DNA of 64,000 nucleotides, from the NCBI GenBank assembly GCA_950295325.1, contig OX485807.1, forward strand, positions 16,459,001 through 16,523,000. Reading direction: 5' to 3'. The notes under the pieces were generated by a model. That model saw only the letters and a list, made by a program, of their open reading frames with translations, did no database searches and had not been told where the DNA came from. This stretch comes from Polytrichum commune (Eukaryota > Streptophyta > Polytrichopsida > Polytrichales > Polytrichaceae). Below, piece after piece: positions 48,110 through 60,340 of the stretch. Numbering within the stretch: position 1 is the stretch's first letter; every line of letters starts with the position of its first letter. Both the position numbers and the translations under genes were made by a program.

Positions 48110-49000
48110 AAGAGAATGGTCCCCATTTGCCGATGCCACTGATGGATAAGTAATCTACAAAAATACATGCAATTAGGTTGTCTTCGTGAATAATTTGCAT
48201 AAGTTTACCCATGCAAATTACCTTGGATCAAAATCGAATCACAACATTTTATTATTGGGTCCAACTATAAGAAGGTGTACCACTGAAGACTAAATAGAAA
48301 AAAATCCTTACATCCCATCAGAACTCATGCTTGAGGCAGTTTTCTCAATGGCTTATTTACTAAGTGAAAGTCCAACATGTATAGATTGGATTATGGACCT
48401 TGAAAGTGAAGTGCAATGAACATAGGTTCTATGGACAAGACGGCCTTCAAGAATACAAGGGCAACTTCTTCTTTTTTGAAGTCAGAAGAAACATGCAATG
48501 TTTTTCCGATTGGGTTCCAGAAATATTGAAGGGTGCCCGAGGGTTGCGTGCCCTATCATGACCCACCCCCCAAAGAAAAGAAAAAAGAAAAAAGAAAAAA
48601 ATTAGCGTCTGCCAATTGCATTAACTTCGTCTTTCAAAGTCCATGAACTCACATCATGTTGAGAACCGCAAGTGCTCAATATGTCCGTTACTATAGAGTA
48701 TATTCTTATCCTATACTAGACTGCCATTCTCCCTTTTCTTTTCTTTTTGTTTTGTTGGTGCACATGAATGTTCAGAATATATTCTCTTTCTCTAGTCAAC
48801 AGGCTGGTTCATGGGATTGAAAGTTAATCTGAGATAATAATAATAAAGACTAAAATTTCACCCTTTGTTTGACTTAGAATAAATAATGAAACAAAAAATG
48901 TGACTTTACTACTACTGCTATTACAAGAGTGTCTGAATGCATGGCCTAATTACATTAGAAGGTCCAACTGTTGCAGGTTTTTCTACCAGCTGAGTTGCAG
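48110..49000. other. AT-rich intergenic sequence
   Basis: Short A-rich and T-rich runs. No gene or complete repeat was seen. Confidence 0.35.
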
Positions 49001-49012
49001 CAATTAGCACTT

Positions 49013-49077
49013 GCCTAATAATAAGATGCACCCAATAATAAGATGCACCCAATAATAAGATGCATCCAATAATAATA
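49013..49077. repeat. 17-bp minisatellite, ~3.6 units
   Basis: AATAATAAGATGCACCC recurs head to tail, the third unit ending GCATCC and the last cut short at AATAATAG. Confidence 0.9.
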
Positions 49078-49678
49078 GCTGACCATACCGGCATCATCCG
49101 TCGGCATCTCCAGCTGTAATAGTGTGAAACATGGTGGGCCAACATCTATTTCACTCAACATAATCCCCAGTAGTTTCCTGAATGAAACCGGACGGAAACC
49201 ATGGTGTGATCAGGGCACGAGGGCTTTTCTTTGAAGAAAGAAGTTCTAATTTTAAGCCTACGACAAATGAAACAACGTGAATTTCATTGTTGACTAAAAT
49301 ACAAGGCCAGTGGAACCTGGAAAAGAGAGAGCAAGGGGGTGTCTTGGGCGCTCGCCATGGAACCACAAGACCCTGCTTGGGTAAAGATCCTAAGCATGAT
49401 TAACTAAGCCCACTGTAGGCATTCTAATATGTCGAACAATTTTAACAGTGGACATGTGATAGACTAGTCCATTTCCCCTTCACACCATGTCAAACTCGCC
49501 AAGGACATCATCATATGTGGACTCCTTTTTTTGACTCCTTTAGTGCTTTTTCCCATGCGATTCTAGCACAGTCTAACAAACTTTGCCAAATGTTATCTTT
49601 GTACTTTCCTTTTCATTCCACCTGGTGTTATTGAAGGTGAGGCCATTCCTTTTCTTGTGGAGAACCTTCAACCCATTC

Positions 49679-49823
49679 ATAACATTATTCAAATCCATAA
49701 CAGTGTTATGTGAGACTGACAATATTTTGTGGAACACTCCCCACATTCAATGTGAATGTGGGGAATATGCCACATTATAATGTCAGTCCCACATAACACA
49801 ATTATGGATCTAAATGATGTTAT
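49679..49823. repeat. Near-perfect ~144-nt hairpin
   Basis: Two ~70-nt arms, ATAACATTATTCAAATCCAT through CTCCCCACATTC and its inverse, surround a loop of about 6 nt (AATGTG). By eye the arms match at about 85 %. The transcribed form would fold into one long stem. It could be a small MITE or a precursor of small RNA. Confidence 0.8.
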
Positions 49824-50481
49824 GTTATATGCTCATTACAAGCATATATAATTAAGTTGGCCACTTGGTGAACCGAGACATGACAAGTGTTTGGGGAGAT
49901 TTTGGGCAAAACTGGGTGAGATCCAAGTCTTCTGAAGTCCAACTTGTTACATGTTGATATCTTCAAGTTTTCCTTCATTGATTTGAAGTATATTCCATAG
50001 ATTCTTCTAAAACATTCACCAGTTTGTTTAAAGTCACGAACTTGAACCAATTATTTCTTAACCTCACCTGCTCTGTATGTAACTAGAGGTCGGATGTCCC
50101 TGGTCATAGAGACATATGACTCATATGAACTCAGTTGGCAACACTTGTTCTTTACAACGTTTAAGTTTCACACATGCACAACATACCTTGAAATGTTCCA
50201 CCTTTTTTTCACACAATAACACACATCGTTCATTTATTATAAAATAAAGATTGTGAGTTTGAAAGTAAACTTGTTGATAATGGTAAAATCATGCAGCGGC
50301 TATGTCTTTCATGGAAACTCACCCTAACTTTCCATGTAGCGGCTATGTCTTTCCACCTACTGGAATCTACATTTTGGATTAGAATGTGGTGGGCAAGCGG
50401 CCTACATGAAACCAACCCATATTTGTGAAGTAAAGCACATGAAGCCATGGGTTTAGTCCCAAAATTTGAGTTTATGAGCCA

Positions 50482-52250
50482 TTGAGTAACAAACAAAGGA
50501 TTGTAGGTTTGAAAGCCTTGATGGGCACCTTAAGGAAAGAAGCAGTAGTTGCAGTCACATGCTGGGAACTCAAATCCCATTTATTCAAGGTTTTGATGCT
50601 TCCAACGTTCACATATGACACTAGATTTGGGGGAGGCAACTTAAAGAACTCTCATTGGAAAGTTTTTGAGAAGGGCATGAAGATGCATACGATGTCTCGC
50701 ATGAAAGTGCGGTCTTCGATAACTCATCATATTTTGTTGGCGAAATATGGAGAACTACCCATAGAATTATACGCTCTTAAGCTTACTACATGTTTTCCAC
50801 AATGGCTTGCCAACTCACCCTCTTCTTGGTCAATCAATCCAACAACCTCACTTTCCTGATACCTTGCCAAACAAGGATTTAAGACTTGGCACAAGTCGAC
50901 AACCATGTGGAAGGCATCATAAGGTCTATCTCGTTGGGAAACCCATAGCAACCCAACCACATCAAAAATCATAATTGATGGTATCAAGGAGGTTTTTCTT
51001 GCTAAAGAGTGGAACTCTTTCCATACCTCATGGAAGAACCTAGATTACCTCCATGTAAATAGGTTTTTTGGTTTGGGTTCCATTCAACAAAACCACACAA
51101 GGAAAACTAAATAAGTGTTAGATTGAATTTAAGTGTCAATGTTTGGTTAATTGATAGGTCATATTGATTTGGGAATGAGATGTGAGTACCAAATCTATGT
51201 AGGACTTTCTTTCATGTGACTTTTGGGAATTTATGAGATGAAAGAGTGGACTATGAGGGTCGCTTAGTGTTGTACATGCAATTACGCGGTTTCTCCCTTA
51301 CAACCAACCATAATCCAATAGTCACGACTTGCTATACCTTGGGTTTTCAATGCAGGGAGTCTCAGCTCATCAATAATCTTTTTGAGTAACCAATCTCCAC
51401 ATGTAATCAGGGCCAAGGGCACCCCAATTTGATAATAATTTATCCTTAATTATTTGGTCATTTAATGGATCATTAAATATTATAGTGAGAACCCAATGGG
51501 TTTCGGCGTTGATTGATTTATCTTGATTTTGATGAGGCAGTGTGACCATTGACCTTATCTGGACCAACTAAAGAGCTTCCACTTGTGAGATTCCAGAACC
51601 ATTGTTCATGACAAGTTGGTTTTCACTAATCTTTTGCCAATGATCATTGTGTTGACTTTTAGCAATTTACTAGTCCCTTTATCACTTAGTAACTACTATT
51701 AGCATTGTTTTCACAACCAAATCCAAAGTTTGATTGAATTTTTAGGCTAATAATCCATCTGAAATGCAAAAGGAACAACTCTAACCAAAAAAATGAATTG
51801 CATTCCACCTCAAGGATTTTCTCAAATACGAATGTGAAGTTTACATGAAGCAACCGTGGACACCACCATAACGCAACATCATTGCTGCTTACCGCACCTT
51901 GAATCATAGACTGGCCATTGAAGTTGGACGGTGGTCGACTTTCCCTGTCTCTAGAAGTTATAAATTATGCATGTTTTCCTCTTACCTTGTAGTTGAAAAT
52001 GAGGCAGACTTTGTGTTGGAGTGTCCCCTATATAATCCCATTAGCGAGAAGTTTCCATAACTATTTGAGAATGTAGTATTAGGGAGCCTCAACTCTTTCT
52101 TTCAATCGGACTAGTAAGTTGACATTAGCCTCTATCTCACAGAGGCTATGCCCTCTACCACTCTAGGGAATTAGTCGGTTTGAAACTATCATGATGTACT
52201 TTCAGTTCCATTAGCCATTGGGCCTCACGGATTTTAAAATCAATTTCATT
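50482..52250 (+). mobile_element. Degraded non-LTR retrotransposon (LINE), 3' part
   Basis: The frame at 50482-50859 reads SHLFKVLMLPTFTYDTRFGG, GNLKNSHWKVFEKG, YGELPIELYALKLTTCF and continues past a TGA with QGFKTWHKSTTMWK. This is the order seen after the catalytic core of LINE reverse transcriptases (LYG.E.WGG...; LLE.G..PIE). Near 51905-52060, RLAIEVGRWSTFPVSRSYKL and NEADFVLECPLYNPISEKFP match the C-terminal zinc-knuckle-like region. Many stops and frame changes are present; catalytic motifs lie outside. Confidence 0.75.
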
Positions 52251-52259
52251 TCATGACAA

Positions 52260-53585
52260 TTAACACAAAGTTACCCAAGTTTTCTTAATGCTTAGATTAC
52301 CATACACACATAAAGGCGTCGAGTTATTAAAAACCGGCTTTCTAGCTTGTTTTAGTAAGATGGGTGGGCCAAGCTAGCTTGCATAGGCCAATTTGGGGTT
52401 TAGGACAATGGGTCCCATGGCATACCCTATTTAAGATCCTAAAACTCAAAGTTTGGGAGCTGAAAGAGGAGGTCCCAAAAATTTTCAACTTTCAAAATAG
52501 GCTTCGATACATGCCCGTAGGGTGGACTCTTCATGCCACGTATAAACTGACATGAGTGTAAGAAGGGGTGTTATTTGAGGCACTAGCGTACATAGTATAC
52601 ACAAGGGAGGGATACTAATTTTCTCCAACGTGTACGCTTGAAAAGGCTATTAACAAGTTTGAAGATGTACAAAAGGGGGCCCTAAGGTTTGAAGAATTTT
52701 TTGACAATGGATGTGTAAGTTTCATTCAATTCGCATTTATCCATTGTTGTCACATGGTAATAGTCCTCAATGGCTACCTTTTTTCCACTTCTTGTTAGGC
52801 TTTGCATTTGAGTTCTAGGTTTTTACAACTTAGAAGCTCTTGGAGCATTCATGGGCTCCCTTGAGTTTTGCTCTTTAGATTGTGGCTAAGTTATTGTGCT
52901 CTTGCCTTTGTTTACTTGATGCAATCATTGAGCTACATGCTATGAATGAAACTAATGTTCAATGACTTTCTCACTAGAAAGTGAGCATGGATTTTACATG
53001 TAATAAACACATACTTAATTCACCATTGTATGTGTAGTGGAGGCATTTATCACATTAAATTGAAAAGCTTAGTATAAAAACTTGAGTCCATTTTCTAGCA
53101 TGCCATTAGTGCATATACATTTCTCTCTCTCTATAAACTCTCTCCCCCCCCCACGGAGATACACGATGAGCTAACAAGCACTTAATAGAAACTTAATTTT
53201 CTCAAAGAAGGATCAAAACCCACATCCTCGTCTCTCGTTGAGGGACTTTACGTTAACTCTAATCTCTGACAATCTGGAGAATGTCCACCAACTTATCATC
53301 AGGTTCCTGTGGCGATTCCAACACCATCTACGATCACTAGAAGAAAACTCGTTCATTACAATCATCCGCTGCGGCTCATGACACAAAAAAAACACAACTG
53401 CATAAATAAACCATGTTGGTTGTCCAACTGAAGGATTTTGGGTACGGTTTTTGAACACTCGGAAAAAACAAAAACCTTGCAGTTGCCAACCAAATCGATT
53501 TCATTCCATTTATGCATTTCTTGCCACGGGTCGCAACGGATGGTTGCAATGGACAAGAAGCTTTCTTGTAGTGCATACTCCCAAT
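52260..53585. other. Intergenic sequence
   Basis: No gene was recognised. Overlapping minus-strand frames at 53213-53612 look mildly protein-like but change frame often. Confidence 0.3.
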
Positions 53586-53878
53586 CACCTTGATGACACG
53601 GCCTTCACCCACACAACAATATCGTCGATGTTGTCGTGATGCATGGAGAATGGCTTGTTAGCCACTCTTGTTTCGAGGGCAACTGACGCGCTCCATGAAC
53701 TTGCCGGCCCATCGTTGTCATAAACTGAGTGAGTGGCCATTTTTTTAATAGCTTCAATGAACGGACGAGATGTATGATTGTGGATCGTGTGTGGAAATAA
53801 TGGCCCAAACCCACACAAAGGGGAGTTGGTGATGATTGTGGCGTGGCAAAAGGACTCGTCCCATGATGCGCTTTGCAC
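53585..53878 (-). pseudogene. Possible coding remnant, unknown
   Basis: The frame reads SPLCGFGPLFPHTIHNHTSR, PFIEAIKKMATHSVYDNDG and ends DDIVVWVKAVSSR. The region is richer in CG than its flanks. No start, family or splice partner could be supported; overlapping frames of similar length exist on both strands. Confidence 0.2.
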
Positions 53879-54112
53879 TTGGCTCGGTTTCCACTACTAC
53901 TCTCGCTCTCGTTGCCATGTCGCCTTTTCCTTTCCTTTCCTTTCCTTTTCGGGTAAATTTGCAAATGCCCCAAGTCATGGCAAGTTTTCGGCCGTTGCAA
54001 GGGAGCCGAGTCAACGGGAATGTGAATGGAATAGAAATATAGTTTGTTAGTGACCAAAATCATTGTGGCCATGGATGTGCATGTGATCTTCTGCAAGTAT
54101 TTGGGAGTCGGT

Positions 54113-54142
54113 GGAATGAATGAATGAATGAATGAATGAATG
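54113..54142. repeat. GAAT microsatellite
   Basis: GAAT is repeated about seven times without interruption. Confidence 0.9.
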
Positions 54143-54501
54143 AGAGCGTTCGTAAGGAATAGAAACCGTTTCGGATGGCGTACCTTGATGTGTGCAATTA
54201 GGTTGCCTTTGCGAACAAGTTGCCTTTTCACTCATGTAAATTGTCTTGGATCAAAATCGACTTTCATTGTTGTTGTTTATTCATTGGTGTTACAACCCAC
54301 AGTAGAAAATAGTTATTGTTTTTGGTACGGTTGTCGTGTATATTGAAAGTAGTGTGGGTTGAGGATATAGTAGTGTGGGGCAGCTTAATTGCACGTATCA
54401 TTGTAGTCTTTGCTGATGTTTAAATGATCTATTTGGAGATTTCATCGAGTGGTTTGGGAGGTTTCTAGGTTTTTAGGTTAGTTGGGTGGGCAAAAGAGTA
54501 A

Positions 54502-55118
54502 GGTAGAGGGCGCTTGAACCAACTTTTGACTGATTTGGCTTATTTTTGGAGCCCATTCGTAGTAGTGGTATGCATAATTGGTTTAGCAAATTGGGTTTAG
54601 ACAAAGTAGAAACGAAAATAAAATAGATTGCACATCATGTGAATTTAATTACAAATAGTTGAAGTCGCTTACCTCTAGCTACTTGAATCCCTCCCTAGAC
54701 CCACATTTTTCTTATTGCAAACAACTTTCAAACTCACCCTAGTAATTGTCCAAAATTGTCCCCTTTTCTAATCCAAAATCAACCATGCTTTCTCTAAAAC
54801 TTTTTGCCCCCCCCCCCTCCCTGGCACTAAAACCATCCAATGAAAAAATTGAGCCCTTAGGCATATGTGATCTGAAATAAAACATGTAACCCACCCCTAG
54901 CTACATCCCGATGCTTGTCCAAATCCATTCCCACTTTTCGCTCAAAGCCAACCCCACATTCTCTCAAGATTGTCATGTTTTTTCGGGTCCAAATCCGCCC
55001 CCATTTTGCGCCGGATACATTCAGACGGTTTACATTTTTCTCTTCTTTTGGGACTAGATTCTAGGAGATATGCATTGGGTGCGCTTTTGGGAGGGGGTTG
55101 GAATCGACACTCTCTACC
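54502..55118. mobile_element. Family C relative, 617 bp
   Basis: GGTAGAGGGCGCTTGAACC at the left is mirrored by GGAATCGACACTCTCTACC at the right. TAA precedes it and TTG follows, so the duplication has decayed or the right limit is slightly off. The interior is unrelated to copies 1-3. Confidence 0.6.
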
Positions 55119-55124
55119 TTGAGT

Positions 55125-55985
55125 TGCTTTACTTTGATTGCTTTGCCTGACATGCTAAAGAAGTTTGATTCTAACAAATGAGTTTACTCTTGCTTGAAAT
55201 TTTGTGCCTTGAAATTACATTTGTCAAATCTATTGCGGAGGGTAAAAATAAGCTTTTCAAAAAATGATTCTTCCTAAGATTCTTAAGTACTTGTAAGTTA
55301 ATTGACCAAATATCAAGAGCCTTAGAGGCCGAGGGAGTTGAGGGAATTAAGGGAGATGACAATGATTAAGTCACGAGAAGCAATGTAAGTAACCTTGGAG
55401 CCAAAGGCTGACAATGTTAACCCCTAAATACCTGGGCCCATTTCCAAAAAGTCAAAGTGTTGTAAATGGGTAATTTTTATTTACTTGAAGGAGCACAAAT
55501 CCTAAAGTAAATTCCTACACAAGTAGACAAGTATATATCGAAGCTATAAAACAAAAATTCAACATGATTGGATCATATTTGGATTAGTAATAATTTTTCA
55601 TGTAAAAGAATAAAATTGAAAATAATTACACTATAAGCATAAAATTTCATCCAAAGTTTCATGTGTGGTAGAGATAGTATGGACATGAATTAATGGGTAA
55701 AAACATTAGAGGAAAAAGATACAAGAGGCAAAAATTGAAGCATCCATGAATTTGGTTTACAATTTGAGTACTCAATTTTCTCAACGGTGTGGGATTAATA
55801 AATTAGGTCTTCTACTTAATCCCAATGGTGAAAACATGTGTCCTAAATTAACTTAAATGTCTTGTGAAAGGAGTTACTATATCTCTAAAAGAGGTTTGGG
55901 ATTTGATGATTTGGTCATTTGACCCAAAATCGTCACTTTGTGGTCACCTAGACTATTTAGGGTTCAATTACTACTAACACATATT
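55125..55985. other. AT-rich intergenic sequence
   Basis: No coding region or complete element was seen. Confidence 0.35.
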
Positions 55986-55990
55986 GCAAC

Positions 55991-56222
55991 CACTATAGTA
56001 AGTATTGCATTTAGTGTCACTAACTATTGAAAACCAGGTTATGTTATATCTTTTTTTTTTTCCTTAAGTTGTAAATTTTTTCTTAAATAAAAATGTTAAT
56101 GTTCTAGAATGTCCAAACAACCAATGTGACCTTTGTCAGCAAAAAAAAAATGAGAGACAAAAAAAATTATAGCATTGCATAATTCCAAATAGGTAGAGAC
56201 TAAATACAATATTTAGTGCAGT
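55991..56222. mobile_element. MITE family B, copy 5
   Basis: AGTATTGCATTTAGTGTCAC at the left is mirrored by GACTAAATACAATATTTAGTG at the right, slightly diverged. AATGTTCTAGAATGTCCAAA inside matches the inverse of the core of copy 4. Confidence 0.65.
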
Positions 56223-56834
56223 ACACCTCCAGTGGGGAATGAAACATATGTCTTCATTACAAAGGACTGAGGTATTCCAATATTTACAAAATTGGGCACC
56301 TTACACTATCTTTGGGGACATATAGTTTGTGATGCTGCAAATTGATGTCATGTCACAAGTTGAGATGATGCCCCACCGGTGTTCCCTAACCGCTACTCTA
56401 ACCTATGTCTTGGCTCCGATGAATTACTTATCTACAATTGTTGAATATGTCCTAATAGGTGTGTTGGGTCCTATCACAATAAAGTCTACCAAATATGTGT
56501 CACGTGTCACCTTTTTTCTCCAGTCCTTGAAACTCCTTTTAATAATTATCATGATCTTGTTTCAAACTTAACATAGGTTCATAGTCAAGACTTAGCATCA
56601 TCTAGATATTATCACCACATTGGATTGATGGTTTGTAATTACAATAGATAATATTACATCAAACACGAGGTCTTATGAAATGTCAAGACTCTCTTCTATG
56701 TAGTCCTTAGTGGTACACCCTATCATGGTTGGACCTTGTCGACACTATCGATGTCGATGTGTAGTCATCTCACACTCTCCTTCACGTTACATCCTCAATG
56801 TGTCTTCTTACCCTTCGTGTCCCTCTCGATCAAA

Positions 56835-59372
56835 CTACGTTGCAGCCAACCAATCTGGCTTGTAGCTTCCTTCGATCATTACAAAATTATTACTGGCACC
56901 TGATGGCTCATAATCATGGAAACAGGTGATGCTCCATTCAGCCTTTTGGACATTGTAGAGGACGATGTCGGGATCGGAAACACGGAATGCAATCAGATTG
57001 CCATTGCCTACAACTTCATAAGGTTGAGGTTTTTGTAGAGGATATTTGTCAAACTTAAATAACTTATTCATAAGCTCGTGTGGCATTACACCATTATCGA
57101 CACGCGCATATTGGCCATTCGGAGTTCCGTCTTCGTTGAGCACCACATCTACAACAACTATCCGGCGGAACTCGATTTTGGTCGAATCCGCATAAACTCC
57201 ACGCGCCGCTGCATAAACCTTGTTCTGGAATGCTAGCACCAGTTTGGGTGGATCGGTGATACGGAGAAGGTCACTTACAGCTTGCGCGAAGAACGGATAC
57301 ACAAGGTGTTGCTTTCTCTCGGCGCTACAATTGAAGTAAAATATGGATGGTAACTCGACGGTCAAGCGATTCTCGTCTTGGTTGGATTGTACGCTTACGC
57401 CACCGTAGTACAATCCATAGTTTATCATCACACACCCTGAGCGCCCACCGATTCCCCTTTTGGCATCTTTGATCGCATCGAAGTGCACCCATTTTGCATT
57501 GGCAGAGTTATATGTAGCGAGTGCCAATGTCTCCGTTGTGTTTTGGGTCACCCACCCGAGGACAAACAACTGATATAACCTCTCAAACGGCGAAGAAACA
57601 CTCAAATACCCAACCTTGTCTCTATAAAATTGACTTGGAATGGACGGTAAGAAATAGAGTTCATGAGTGAGGGGGTTGATGACCGAAAGAATAGTGCGGT
57701 TCGTTTCTTGATCGCTACATTCTTCCCTTCGATCCCTTCTAACTTCGTAGTCGTTCGCTTGGATCATGACATTTTGTTGCCTTCCACTATCTAGTACTAT
57801 AAGACCATTGTTTGCAGCGATGACGCGTCCAAAAATGTTGGGTTGGATCCAATCCATGGAGAATAACTCGGTCCAGCCTTTCATAGGACAATCTCTCGAG
57901 CTTGTTTCGTCGACAGAGTCTTCATAATTAAACCCCATCACCTTCTTCGTTGACCTTTCTATAACGACTGGGAAATACTCTCTATACGTTCTATTCTCGT
58001 TGTCTGCGTATGTAGTTGGGGTCCACTTAGGGAGAGTATAGCGACATGTGAACTTTCCCTCTACCTTCGGCTTGTTGATGAGACTCCATGCTTGAAGCTT
58101 TTGGTCCTCAGAGAAAATTTTCATACTAAACCCGATGACTCGTGGGTAAGCCACATAGGCCCAATTGGTAGGTAAGGGTCGATCCACATACGACATCGCT
58201 TGTATCAATATCGCTGCAGATGATAAAGCTCGCCCTTGTGTTCCATAAGTTTGCGATCCGAAATACGTTTCCACCGATTTGTGCGTGAATGGTGGAAACC
58301 CCGCTGCTTGCCATGGAGAGGGAGGAATCGAGTACACTTTGGTGGGACGTTCATCGCGAGAGGCAAAACAATCGCACGCATCTCCCGGTCGAGACGCATA
58401 AGATCTCACATTCGAAGTCGTCGCCGTCCCAAGTGTGGGGCCTTCACTCTTTTGAATTCCTTTCCCCTTCAAGATGAATCTCCGCTTCTTTCGCTCGTGA
58501 GTAGCTTCGTTCTGAGATGCGGGGTCCGAGGCTTGAGAATACTCCTCCAATCCTTGTGACGTAGGAAGAATGTCTACAAGAACTCGGTCAAACGGCTCCG
58601 AAGAAGAAGAGGGTGATAAAGGTTGCACATCTATGTGCGGGAACAGATTCACCGTAACATCTTGAATCTGATATCCAGATAATTGGTTCCTCGATTTCGA
58701 GGGTGATGCAACTTGATTAACAGATGCGGCTGATGATTCACCATTGTCTCCGCCCGCTTTATTTGAGCGCGCGTTGACGGGAACTAATAACACCGACCAC
58801 TCGGGAAGTGAGCTGTTGAAATCCATACTACGAAGGCTAAGAGACCGCTGAGTGTACATCTTGTGTCTCTTCTCACGCACATTCTCGCCTCCTTCACCCC
58901 ACTTGGACGTATCTCGCAATGCTCCACTACCACTCTCCACATCGCTAATATTCATTTCCCCATCAAGAAGCGCTCGAGCCTGCGTTGCACCATTAACAAC
59001 AACAACAGCATCGGGTGCGAACCCTGGCGTATACATCGTCCAGTTCGATTCATCTAAAATGTATTCGTTGCTATCTTGTGCCTCATGAGCGATGTTGGAG
59101 TTTCCGTTCTCGTGGCTGGGAATATAAGTGTTTGCAAATTTGGTGACCGCATTTACGTATGTCGTGACTTCTGTGGGTATTATTGTTGCCGTTGGCTTCG
59201 TGTTTCTAGGTTCTACAGGTGATTGTGGGCGCGAGTTTGGAGAGCTTGCAGGGTCGGGGGTTTTGATTCTCTTGGTTTGTCGAGAGTCGTCCACTTGTTG
59301 GCCATGTGAGTTTGAGCGAGCTCGCCGAAGACCACGTTCTCGACGTGGAACGGCAACTTCTGCAATTGCCAT
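56835..59372 (-). CDS. Kelch/F-box-associated-like propeller protein without F-box
   Basis: This is a single open frame of 845 codons; the ATG at 59372 is the first in frame and there is no intron. Residues 1 to about 340 are low-complexity and rich in Ser, Pro and Asn, with basic patches (RQTKRIKTPD, RKKRRFILKGKG) that may be nuclear localisation signals. From about 350 on there are repeated beta-rich blocks: WAYVAYPRVIGFSM, IIAANNGLIVLDSG-like (VIAANNGLIVLDSGRQQ), ILSVINPLTHELYFLPSIPS, YQLFVLGWVTQNTTETLALA, GNGNLIAFRVSDPDIVLYNV. The NGLIVLDSG...NPLT...LP order is typical of plant F-box/kelch proteins after their F-box. No F-box is visible, so SCF assembly is not supported. Role unknown. Intactness over 2.5 kb in AT-rich DNA argues for selection. 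Confidence 0.8.
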   Translation of the reverse strand: MAIAEVAVPRRERGLRRARSNSHGQQVDDSRQTKRIKTPDPASSPNSRPQSPVEPRNTKPTATIIPTEVTTYVNAVTKFANTYIPSHENGNSNIAHEAQDSNEYILDESNWTMYTPGFAPDAVVVVNGATQARALLDGEMNISDVESGSGALRDTSKWGEGGENVREKRHKMYTQRSLSLRSMDFNSSLPEWSVLLVPVNARSNKAGGDNGESSAASVNQVASPSKSRNQLSGYQIQDVTVNLFPHIDVQPLSPSSSSEPFDRVLVDILPTSQGLEEYSQASDPASQNEATHERKKRRFILKGKGIQKSEGPTLGTATTSNVRSYASRPGDACDCFASRDERPTKVYSIPPSPWQAAGFPPFTHKSVETYFGSQTYGTQGRALSSAAILIQAMSYVDRPLPTNWAYVAYPRVIGFSMKIFSEDQKLQAWSLINKPKVEGKFTCRYTLPKWTPTTYADNENRTYREYFPVVIERSTKKVMGFNYEDSVDETSSRDCPMKGWTELFSMDWIQPNIFGRVIAANNGLIVLDSGRQQNVMIQANDYEVRRDRREECSDQETNRTILSVINPLTHELYFLPSIPSQFYRDKVGYLSVSSPFERLYQLFVLGWVTQNTTETLALATYNSANAKWVHFDAIKDAKRGIGGRSGCVMINYGLYYGGVSVQSNQDENRLTVELPSIFYFNCSAERKQHLVYPFFAQAVSDLLRITDPPKLVLAFQNKVYAAARGVYADSTKIEFRRIVVVDVVLNEDGTPNGQYARVDNGVMPHELMNKLFKFDKYPLQKPQPYEVVGNGNLIAFRVSDPDIVLYNVQKAEWSITCFHDYEPSGASNNFVMIEGSYKPDWLAAT

Positions 59373-59420
59373 TTGTATGCGTTACAATGCATCAGGGTTT
59401 AGGGTTTGGGGTTTGGGAAC
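59373..59420 (-). promoter_or_regulatory. Telo-box in the 5' leader of the propeller gene
   Basis: On the minus strand AAACCCCAAACCCTAAACCC ends about 22 nt before the ATG. AAACCCTA is the plant telo-box. The adjoining CTGATGC is shared with the telo-box region at 7590-7612. Confidence 0.6.
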
Positions 59421-60046
59421 TAAGATTCAATTCAATCATAATCTTGAAAATATTAGTGTTTAGGTAGAGAATAAACGAATATGAAATCATCCGTATTGGA
59501 AGTAATGAAAGGATCCGTGCTTAACTTCAAGAATGGGAATTGGTAAAACGACCACAAAGACATGTTGAGCGGTCACATAACCTATCAAATTTGGATTTTT
59601 ATCGCACACATGAAGAGGAGCAAGGTATCAACTTTGTGATAGAATCAATAAACTTGGCTAGCTGGGATGACAAGTCAACACCAAGGGAACACTTTACATA
59701 TCGACTATGGTTGTGTTAGCCAATGTGTGGTCGATTTTACAATCCCCTAAAAAATAATACATTTAAGTCACATAATAGGGACATATAATTTGTGTGGATC
59801 GTCATCAAGCTTCTAGACCAAATATCATTGAGAAATTGATATCATCAATACATGATAAGTTTGATTATGTCGTAATACGTTAATACACATGATTATGAAC
59901 GTTTTTTTTTATATATAAAAATCCCCATGCATAATTATAAGGCATCAACCTTAGCCCTTTGTTTGGGTCTTGGCAATTAATATGTGTATAATCATTCTTT
60001 AAAATTGTATAATTAGCTCTAGAATGGTCACATTATCCATGGACCC
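59421..60046. other. Intergenic region between the propeller gene and the unknown acidic-protein locus
   Basis: No coding region. The right half (about 59930-60046) is homologous to 60395-60523 as part of the duplication described at 60047. Confidence 0.45.
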
Positions 60047-60340
60047 TTATAGTTGATAGAGAAGTAAGTCGCCCCAATGTTTTGAACTTGTATTATGACC
60101 TGAAAGTTGTTCAAGACTTGGGCTATTGCTAGACTCCGGTGTTTGTAGTACTAGGCTAGGGATACCACCAGGTAAGTTCGGTGGAGGTTGGTTTGATGTT
60201 GGTTTATACTTTCCTCTACCCAAAATTGCGTCTATACGGTCTTGTACGTTGCCTGAAATTCCACCATTTGACCCATTTGTCATTACAACAATTTTATCTT
60301 ACGGTTTGGTATAATTTCCAATTTATCCTTGTGCCCATGA
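60047..60340 (-). pseudogene. Tandem partial copy of the 3' end of the acidic-protein gene
   Basis: ISGNVQDRIDAILGRGKYKP and NQPPPNLPGGIPSLVLQTPE match ISGNAKDLLDAILGRGIYSS and NQPPPNVLGGISSLGLQTPD in the gene at 60524-61456. Upstream, WNYTNPQG of the gene corresponds to GNYTKP followed by TAA here. The homology continues past the stop codon (GGGTCCATGGATAAT in both), so a DNA segment of ~477 bp was duplicated in tandem. The copy has an ATG at 60283 but lacks the N-terminal three quarters. It could also serve as an alternative last exon. Confidence 0.7.

Noticed and set aside
53605-54231. 208-codon minus-strand frame
   Set aside because: It runs through a GAAT microsatellite and a TTTCC-rich stretch, and overlaps equally long frames on both strands. 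No protein family was seen.
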